Positions 1 through 4,510 of a stretch of 5,595 nt of DNA are shown piece after piece (position 1 is the first letter of the stretch; each line of letters starts with the position of its first letter). The stretch is from Marvinbryantia sp. Its GTDB lineage: Bacteria; Bacillota; Clostridia; Lachnospirales; Lachnospiraceae. The stretch is taken from contig JAEDFS010000086.1 of NCBI GenBank assembly GCA_016297895.1, forward strand, positions 1 to 5,595, read 5' to 3'. The notes under the pieces are model-generated. The model was not told the DNA's origin. It saw only the letters and a program-made list of their open reading frames with translations, and made no database searches. The translations under genes and the position numbers were made by a program.

Positions 1-812
1 TGTCCCGTTCGAATGTGCGTTTTTATGAAAAAGAAAAACTCATTGAGCCGTTAAGAAATGAAAGGAACGGTTACAGACACTATTCGAAAAGAGATGTAGA
101 GGACTTAAAGAAAATTGCTTATCTGCGCACGTTGGGGATTTCCATTGAGGATATCCGAAGTGTGATATCAGAAAAGATCACGCTGCAGGAAGTGATCGTG
201 AAACAGAGCAGGGACCTGGCAAGTCAGATGGCTGATCTGAACAGGGCGAAGGCTATGTGTGAAAGAATGCTGGAAGAAAAACATTTGAGTTATCGGGAAC
301 TGCAGGTGGAGCGGTATGTGGGAGAACTGCAGGATTATTGGAGTGACAATCAGCAGGTTTTCAAGCTGGATGCTGTCAGTTTTGTGTATCTATGGGGAAG
401 ATTTGCTGTCTGGGCAGCTATTACAGCATTATGTCTGATTATAAGTGTGTTGTCTTATACGAAGCTGCCGTCGGAAATTCCGGTGCAGTGGAGTGGCGGA
501 ATTGCGTCTGCCACGGCGGATAAGATTGTTATTTTTGCGTATCCGGCAGTGTGTGCTGCAATCCGTTATCTTCTGAGGCCGGTTATTTATGCAAGACTGC
601 GTATGGACAATCTTTGCGGTGAGCGGATGACAGAATACCTGATAAATTATCTGTGTTTCCTTGCATTATCTGCAGAAGTATTTACCGTTCTCTTTATTTA
701 TGGTCTGGTGAAGAATATTGTGACGGTTCTGGCTGTGGATACGATCGTGCTGATTGGTTTGCTGATTGCAGGGGTGACCAGGGAAACCCGGAGCACTTAT
801 AGAAAATTTTGA
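1..812 (+). CDS. MerR-family regulator fused to a four-helix DUF1648-like membrane domain (5' end outside window)
   Basis: This is a one-component transcription regulator whose DNA-binding head appears tethered to the membrane. The frame is open to the left edge: codons before the GTG at 15 read S-R-S-N, giving SRSNVRFYEKEKLI, the usual first helix-turn-helix of MerR proteins. The GTG at 15 is therefore an internal valine and roughly a dozen N-terminal residues are missing. Numbering from that valine, the MerR domain (NGYRHYS, then the LRTLGISIEDI wing) covers about 1-55. A charged helical linker, probably the dimerising coiled coil, covers about 55-115. Four hydrophobic segments lie near 127-148, 171-190, 209-232 and 234-254. 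Between the first two, LPSEIPVQWSGG...DK at 151-170 resembles the DUF1648 signature of SdpI-like membrane proteins. No metal-binding cysteine pattern of classical MerR sensors is evident, so the signal is probably sensed in or at the membrane (inference). It ends 24 bp before a DUF4317 gene on the same strand, a likely operon partner. MerR and membrane assignment are firm; the ligand is unknown. Confidence 0.88.
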   Translation, partial: SRSNVRFYEKEKLIEPLRNERNGYRHYSKRDVEDLKKIAYLRTLGISIEDIRSVISEKITLQEVIVKQSRDLASQMADLNRAKAMCERMLEEKHLSYRELQVERYVGELQDYWSDNQQVFKLDAVSFVYLWGRFAVWAAITALCLIISVLSYTKLPSEIPVQWSGGIASATADKIVIFAYPAVCAAIRYLLRPVIYARLRMDNLCGERMTEYLINYLCFLALSAEVFTVLFIYGLVKNIVTVLAVDTIVLIGLLIAGVTRETRSTYRKF

Positions 813-821
813 CAGAGCAGC

Positions 822-828
822 AGGAGGT
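822..828 (+). promoter_or_regulatory. Ribosome binding site for the DUF4317 gene
   Basis: AGGAGGT lies 8 nt before the GTG at 837, a near-perfect anti-Shine-Dalgarno match at good spacing. It decides in favour of the GTG start over the in-frame ATG at 855, which would otherwise look like the obvious start. Confidence 0.85.
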
Positions 829-836
829 GTAAAACG

Positions 837-1469
837 GTGATCAATCGGGAAGATATGCTGGAGCTTACCAGGCGAATGACGGTGAAGCGGAACTGTTTCA
901 CCAGAGTTGCGGGAGCGTATTTTGATGAGGAAGGGTTTGTGGACGGCACCTTCAATATCCATTTTCTGAAGCTGTCACCGGGAGAGCAGATCCGCAATTT
1001 GGCGCTGGCGAAGGAGGTTCCCTTTTCCGCAACCAACGAGAAACTGAAGGAATATTCATTTCCGGGAAAGAACGCAGAGTCTGTGGAGCTTGCGAAGCTT
1101 CTGACTGTGTTGAATTCCTGTGATCTGAAAAATGATGCCATGCTGGATGTGATCTATGAATTGGTGGGAGAGCGGGGGCTTGCCGGACTGTCGGATGAGG
1201 GCCGGGCATTTTTCCTTTTTCACGGAAGCTATGATGTACCGGTGAAAGCAGCGGATAAGGAGCGGCTCTGGGAGTCCGAGGAGGTATACAGTTTCCTGAT
1301 CGGCGTACTCTGCCCTCTTGAGGAAGAATATGAGCCCGGGAAACCGGAATGGGGCTTTCTGTACCCGGCATTTACGGACCGCAGCAGTGACCCGGCGCAT
1401 ATTGCAGTATATGAGGCGGATCCGGCAAGGCCTCATGAGGATATGATGCGGGAGGTACTGGGGATCTAA
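837..1469 (+). CDS. DUF4317-family protein, short form, function unknown
   Basis: This is a 210-aa soluble protein with no signal peptide or membrane segment. I recognise it as DUF4317-like from several landmarks: the N-terminal NREDMLELTRRMT followed by a basic stretch and a TRVAGAYFDEEG strand, YDVPVKAAD at 132-140, SEEVYSFLIGVLCPL at 147-161, and GFLYPAFTDRSSD at 173-185. As I recall the family, its usual members in Firmicutes are nearly twice as long and continue past the PAF-DRS motif. This one stops about 25 residues after it, so it is a short form or a naturally C-terminally shortened copy. The stop is clean and the frame is intact, with no sign of a recent frameshift. The start is GTG, supported by a strong ribosome binding site. 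It follows the MerR-membrane regulator by 24 bp without an intervening terminator, so the two are probably co-transcribed. No biochemical role is known to me for this family. Its 3' end overlaps the convergent AraC gene by 4 bases. Confidence 0.82.
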   Translation: MINREDMLELTRRMTVKRNCFTRVAGAYFDEEGFVDGTFNIHFLKLSPGEQIRNLALAKEVPFSATNEKLKEYSFPGKNAESVELAKLLTVLNSCDLKNDAMLDVIYELVGERGLAGLSDEGRAFFLFHGSYDVPVKAADKERLWESEEVYSFLIGVLCPLEEEYEPGKPEWGFLYPAFTDRSSDPAHIAVYEADPARPHEDMMREVLGI

Positions 1470-2359
1470 TAGTTCTGGACCTGGCTCTTGCGGTACCGGG
1501 AAGGACTCATGCCGATGGTCTGATGAAAGCAGCGGCTGAAATACAGAAGGTCCTGATATCCAAGCCGGGTGCTGATCTCGCCAACGGAGAGAAGCGTGCT
1601 TTGAAGGAGCCGGCAGGCTTCCGTCATCCGAAGGGTGGTATGATACTGGAGCATGGTCATCCCGGTTTCCTTTTTGAATACAGAAGCCATGTGCTTATAA
1701 CTGAGAAAGAATTCTTTTTCCAGGGCAGCGGCAGAGAAGGATTCGGTAATGTGGCATGCCAGGAAGGTCTTGATCTGGTCCGCCAGAGACGGACTGGGTG
1801 CGGTCTGATAATCGGTGAAAGCAATCAGTGTGAGAATGGAAAATAAGCTGCAGTTGGCATTCCAGAGCGTCATGGGGTCTACTGCACAAAGAGCGGTAGG
1901 CATGGAGGTCAGATTGGCACAGGCATTGCCCTGATGGAGAGAGTCCGCAAGGTCAGCGATCTGGCGGACGATCTCGCTGTGTTTCAGGCCGGACAGGAAT
2001 TTGGGAAGTCTGGTCTTGAAACGAAAGTCAGAAAAGGAGTCAGAGCTTTGCTGAAGAAGCAGATGTGAAGAGTCATTTTTGGGGGAATCCAGATAAAAAT
2101 GGGCGAAGTACCAGCGGGTTCCCTTGGGAATGGCTTTTTTTCCGTAATGGCGGATTCCGCTGTGCAGAAAGAGAAGCTGTCCTTCATGGACTTCATAATC
2201 CACATCCTCTTCTGTTACATAGATACAGCCGCTTACCACATAGATCAGAACATGAAAGTCCAGAATGCGGTCTGCGTGGAGAAAGGCCTCGCTGGCAGCA
2301 CAGAAATCACAGCCTGCCAACACAGGCATGCAGTCTGAATAAAACGTTAGTTCGTTCAA
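1466..2359 (-). CDS. AraC-family transcriptional regulator (cupin sensor plus double HTH), TTG start
   Basis: This 297-aa regulator has the usual AraC-family length. The N-terminal half (about 10-100) is the cupin-like ligand-binding fold: FHVLIYVVSGCIYV, then HEGQLLFLHSGIRHYG and TRWYFAHFYL match the AraC_binding pattern. The C-terminal 100 residues carry two helix-turn-helix units. The first is about 209-230 (SAAALEKEFFLSYKHMASVF). The second is about 258-290 (SVGEISTRLGYQDLLYFSRC, then the MSPSRYR signature). The frame is open upstream to an ATG at 2491, but that would add 44 residues reaching through the shared control region and past the GH127 start. The TTG at 2357-2359 has GGAGG 6 nt upstream and begins LNELTFYSDC, so I use it. 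The gene is divergent from the GH127 gene, the typical layout of a local carbohydrate activator. Target and inducer are inferred: probably the GH127 promoter and an arabinose-containing sugar. The gene could also autoregulate. Confidence 0.9.
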   Translation of the reverse strand: MNELTFYSDCMPVLAGCDFCAASEAFLHADRILDFHVLIYVVSGCIYVTEEDVDYEVHEGQLLFLHSGIRHYGKKAIPKGTRWYFAHFYLDSPKNDSSHLLLQQSSDSFSDFRFKTRLPKFLSGLKHSEIVRQIADLADSLHQGNACANLTSMPTALCAVDPMTLWNANCSLFSILTLIAFTDYQTAPSPSLADQIKTFLACHITESFSAAALEKEFFLSYKHMASVFKKETGMTMLQYHTTLRMTEACRLLQSTLLSVGEISTRLGYQDLLYFSRCFHQTIGMSPSRYRKSQVQNY

Positions 2360-2365
2360 GATAAT

Positions 2366-2370
2366 CCTCC
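2366..2370 (-). promoter_or_regulatory. Ribosome binding site fixing the TTG start of the AraC gene
   Basis: The minus strand reads GGAGG, six bases, then TTG AAC GAA. No other in-frame start upstream (the ATGs at 2491, 2425 and 2389) has a comparable site close before it. The ATG at 2389 (MIYAYLWRI...) is the main alternative, but it lacks a purine-rich site and would place this GGAGG inside the coding region. Confidence 0.75.
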
Positions 2371-2397
2371 ATAAATATGCGTAAATCATCCATTTAT
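2371..2397. promoter_or_regulatory. Candidate regulator-binding region: TAAAT repeats in the divergent spacer
   Basis: TAAAT occurs at 2372-2376 and 2382-2386, exactly 10 bp apart (one helical turn). ATAAAT at 2371-2376 is the inverse of ATTTAT at 2392-2397. Half-sites on one face of the helix suit AraC-family binding, and the position is upstream of the GH127 promoter region. The sequence is AT-rich and the repeats are short, so chance is a real alternative. Confidence 0.25.
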
Positions 2398-2399
2398 TT

Positions 2400-2430
2400 T
2401 TGCTCTTAACAAGATTATTATACATATAAA
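2400..2430 (+). promoter_or_regulatory. Weak candidate promoter of the GH127 gene
   Basis: TTGCTC (2400-2405) and TATAAA (2425-2430) are the best plus-strand boxes, but the spacer is 19 bp and the -35 box is poor. TATTAT (2416-2421) with TTTATT (2393-2398) is a 17-bp alternative. A weak -35 box is what an activator-dependent promoter often shows, which fits the adjacent AraC gene. The exact boxes are uncertain. Confidence 0.3.
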
Positions 2431-2442
2431 GGAAAAAGTCAA
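2414..2442 (-). promoter_or_regulatory. Candidate promoter of the AraC gene
   Basis: On the minus strand, TTGACT (2442-2437) is a 5/6 match to the sigma-A -35 box. AATAAT (2419-2414) lies 17 bp downstream, also 5/6. An exact TATAAT (2422-2417) sits three bases earlier, but with a 14-bp spacer, which is short. Transcription would start near 2407, leaving a leader of roughly 50 nt before the TTG. The element occupies the same DNA as the GH127 upstream region, so the two promoters would overlap and could compete. Confidence 0.5.
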
Positions 2443-2445
2443 TGA

Positions 2446-2450
2446 AGGAG
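2446..2450 (+). promoter_or_regulatory. Ribosome binding site of the GH127 gene
   Basis: AGGAG is followed by a 7-nt spacer and then the ATG at 2458, which supports this start. The ATG lies 98 bases beyond the TTG start of the divergent AraC gene. Confidence 0.75.
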
Positions 2451-2457
2451 AAGAGGG

Positions 2458-4389
2458 ATGAAGGTTCAAAGACAGATACCGGTGCAGGCATTTCAGGCAG
2501 AAACAGGATTTATTGCGGATTATCAGAAGCTGATCCGGGAAAAGGTACTGCCCTATCAGTATGAGATCCTGTGCGACCGGGCAGAGGGTGCGGAGAAGAG
2601 TCATGTGATTCGGAATTTTATTAATGCTGGTAAGGCTTTGCGGGGAGAAGACATTGGAGACGGATTTTACGGAATGGTGTTCCAGGACAGTGATGCGGCG
2701 AAATGGCTGGAGGCTGCAGCGTATTCCCTGACCGTATTTCCGGATGAGGAATTGGAAAAGACAGCAGATGAGCTGATCTGCCTGATCGAGCAAGCCCAGG
2801 ATGAGGACGGATATCTGAATACCTGCTTTACTATAAAAGACAGAGACCGGCGCTGGCAGAATCTGCTGGAGGGGCATGAGTTATACTGTTCCGGACATAT
2901 GATGGAAGCTGCAGTGGCCTATTATGAAGCTACGGGAAAAGACAGGCTTTTGAAGGTGATGGAACGGAATATGGAGCATATTTACCATCATTTTATCGAA
3001 GAGGGACATGAGGGATATCCGGGGCATCCGGAAGTGGAGCTGGCTCTCTTGAAGATGTACCGGGCGACGGGAAATCCCCACTGTCTGGAGCTTGCCTCTC
3101 ATTTCCTGGATGTGCGGGGCGTGGATCCTGCTTTTTATGAGAAGGAAGCCGAAAAACGGGACTGGCAGGTCTGGGGAAATGATCCCACGAACCACGCTTA
3201 TCAGCAGAGTCAGGCTCCGGTGAGGGAACTGAAGGAAGCCACCGGCCACAGTGTGCGTGCAGTGTATCTGTATACGGCAATGGCGGATATGGCATCCCAG
3301 ACCGGAGACAAAAAGCTTTATGAGGCATGCGAAAGACTCTGGAAAAATATTACAGAAAAAAGAATGTATGTGACAGGCGGAATCGGATCTACGGTTCTGG
3401 GAGAGGCTTTCACGGTAGATTATGACCTGCCCTGCGATACGGCCTATGCGGAAACCTGTGCTTCTGTGGGACTGATGTTCTTTGCATCCAGAATGCTGGA
3501 AAATGAAGTAAAGAGAGAATACGGGGATAGCTGTGAACTGGCATTTTACAATACGGTGCTGGCAGGAATGCAGCTTGACGGAACCAGGTTTTTCTATGTG
3601 AATCCGCTGGAAGTGATTCCGGGAATTGCCGGAGAAGCGGTGACCCATAAGCATGATCTTCCCCAGAGACCCAGATGGTATGCCTGTGCCTGCTGCCCGC
3701 CTAATGTGGCCAGAACCATTACTTCTTTTGGATCTTATGCCTACGGATCAAGCGAAGACACTGCTTACTGTCATCTCTTTGCAGCAGGAAAAGTGGAGTT
3801 CCAAAGCGGGCTGGTTCTGGAGTGCAGGACCGATTATCCTATGGACTTTACGGTGGATTATGAGATCTCAAAGGGCGGCAAATGTCTGGCTGTGCGGATT
3901 CCGGGATGGAGTGAAAAATATCAGATCCTGAGAGGAACAGGGGACGGAGTTCTTTCGGAAGTGAAACCTGAGATCCGGGATGGCTATGCCTACCTCACGG
4001 ATGTGAAAGAGGGAGAGCGGATCCGTCTGATCCTGGATGGAACACCGGGCTTTGTCTATGGTTCTTCCAACATACCGGATGTGTCAGGAATGGCGGCGGT
4101 ACAGAGAGGTCCTCTCGTTTATTGCTTTGAAGGCGTGGATAACGATGGAGAGATCCTGTCACTTGCTCTGAAAGAAGACGGAAAGATTGAGGAAGCAGGT
4201 GATCGTCCGGGACTTCCGACGGGTATCCCGGGACTTAAGATCCAGGCATACAGAAGGGCAAAGACAGAGGGACTCTATATGAGAAAAAAACCGGCAGAGG
4301 AGCCCTGTACGGCGTATGCGGTTCCTTATTTCTGCTGGGGTAACCGTGGCGAGAATCAGATGAGAGTCTGGATGCCGGAACATAAATAG
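2458..4389 (+). CDS. GH127 family glycoside hydrolase, probable intracellular beta-L-arabinofuranosidase (DUF1680)
   Basis: This 643-aa protein is full length against the characterised Bifidobacterium longum HypBA1 (658 aa), a retaining beta-L-arabinofuranosidase. The N-terminal two thirds (about 15-430) is the alpha/alpha barrel, with DGYLNTCF at 117-124, GHELYCSGHMMEAAVAYYEA at 139-158, GHPEVELALLKMY at 189-201 and GHSVRAVYLY at 263-272. The rest is beta-sandwich. Active-site residues are intact: E316 in GEAFTVDYDLP aligns with the HypBA1 acid/base Glu322. E332 and C334 in AETC match zinc ligands Glu338 and Cys340. C412-C413 in ACACCPPN match Cys417 (proposed nucleophile and zinc ligand) and Cys418. 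The offsets of 5-6 residues are consistent throughout. There is no signal peptide, so it should act in the cytoplasm on imported oligosaccharides. A divergent AraC regulator abuts it and probably controls it. The exact linkage is inferred, since GH127 and its relatives include members with other substrates. No clear terminator follows. Confidence 0.95.
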   Translation: MKVQRQIPVQAFQAETGFIADYQKLIREKVLPYQYEILCDRAEGAEKSHVIRNFINAGKALRGEDIGDGFYGMVFQDSDAAKWLEAAAYSLTVFPDEELEKTADELICLIEQAQDEDGYLNTCFTIKDRDRRWQNLLEGHELYCSGHMMEAAVAYYEATGKDRLLKVMERNMEHIYHHFIEEGHEGYPGHPEVELALLKMYRATGNPHCLELASHFLDVRGVDPAFYEKEAEKRDWQVWGNDPTNHAYQQSQAPVRELKEATGHSVRAVYLYTAMADMASQTGDKKLYEACERLWKNITEKRMYVTGGIGSTVLGEAFTVDYDLPCDTAYAETCASVGLMFFASRMLENEVKREYGDSCELAFYNTVLAGMQLDGTRFFYVNPLEVIPGIAGEAVTHKHDLPQRPRWYACACCPPNVARTITSFGSYAYGSSEDTAYCHLFAAGKVEFQSGLVLECRTDYPMDFTVDYEISKGGKCLAVRIPGWSEKYQILRGTGDGVLSEVKPEIRDGYAYLTDVKEGERIRLILDGTPGFVYGSSNIPDVSGMAAVQRGPLVYCFEGVDNDGEILSLALKEDGKIEEAGDRPGLPTGIPGLKIQAYRRAKTEGLYMRKKPAEEPCTAYAVPYFCWGNRGENQMRVWMPEHK

Positions 4390-4390
4390 T

Positions 4391-4438
4391 GATTGGAAAA
4401 TTCAGATAGCAGAACATCAATCATGATGGGAAATTTCA
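4391..4438 (+). repeat. Imperfect 14-bp direct repeat downstream of the GH127 gene
   Basis: GATTGGAAAATTCA (4391-4404) and GATGGGAAATTTCA (4425-4438) agree at 12 of 14 positions. They are 34 bp apart start to start, about three helical turns. Each contains a GAAA-TTC core that is itself close to palindromic. The second copy runs into the dyad over the MATE promoter. They may be paired sites for a regulator of the MATE gene, or chance in AT-rich spacer DNA. Confidence 0.3.
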
Positions 4439-4455
4439 ATGGCAGGCATTGAAAT
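4433..4455. promoter_or_regulatory. Perfect 9-bp dyad overlapping the MATE -35 box, candidate operator
   Basis: ATTTCAATG (4433-4441), a 5-base GCAGG centre, then CATTGAAAT (4447-4455) form a perfect 9-bp inverted repeat. The right arm contains the whole -35 hexamer TTGAAA (4449-4454). The downstream sequence is GATGCGG rather than a T tract, so it is a poor intrinsic terminator for the GH127 gene. Size and position fit a repressor operator of TetR or MarR type, though no such regulator is in the window. Confidence 0.5.
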
Positions 4456-4477
4456 GATGCGGAGTCAGGCGTATAAT
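4449..4477 (+). promoter_or_regulatory. Near-consensus sigma-A promoter for the MATE gene
   Basis: TTGAAA (4449-4454, 5/6 match), a spacer of exactly 17 bp, then an exact TATAAT (4472-4477). Transcription would begin near 4484, 27 bases before the chosen GTG start. This makes the MATE gene a separate transcription unit and argues against the in-frame ATGs at 4439, 4454 and 4457, which lie upstream of the predicted transcript start. Confidence 0.75.
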
Positions 4478-4498
4478 GAAAAAACTGACGAAGGATAT

Positions 4499-4502
4499 GG
4501 AG
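4499..4502 (+). promoter_or_regulatory. Ribosome binding site for the MATE GTG start
   Basis: GGAG lies 8 nt before the GTG at 4511. An alternative pair, AAGGA (4491-4495) with the in-frame GTG at 4505, is spaced 9 nt and would add only two residues. The ATG at 4538, just before the first conserved region, has no convincing site of its own. Confidence 0.5.
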
Positions 4503-4510
4503 ATGTGAAC

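Noticed and set aside
797..1436. Three overlapping minus-strand open frames opposite the DUF4317 gene
   Set aside because: The plus-strand gene matches a known family and has a strong ribosome site. The antisense translations are low-complexity and unlike any family I know.
1431..1440. Perfect 10-bp palindrome CCTCATGAGG near the end of the DUF4317 gene
   Set aside because: It lies in coding sequence, has no loop and no following T tract, and is short enough to arise by chance.
1523..2364. Plus-strand open frames of about 79-107 codons within the AraC gene
   Set aside because: They lie opposite a well-recognised AraC protein and have no domains, so they are shadows.
2386..2877. 163-codon minus-strand open frame overlapping the GH127 5' end and the divergent spacer
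   Set aside because: It has no domain and no ribosome site, and it covers the promoter region of the AraC gene. It is a shadow frame.
2881..3654. 257-codon open frame on the minus strand opposite the GH127 gene
   Set aside because: It lies wholly within a gene whose product and catalytic residues are clear. Its translation is rich in His, Ser, Arg and Cys with no recognisable domain and no ribosome site, typical of an antisense shadow in GC-biased codon positions.
4415..4428. CATCA-ATCA-TGATG hairpin after the GH127 stop as an intrinsic terminator
   Set aside because: The stem has only five mostly AT pairs and is followed by GGAAATTTC rather than a T run, so it is unlikely to terminate transcription.
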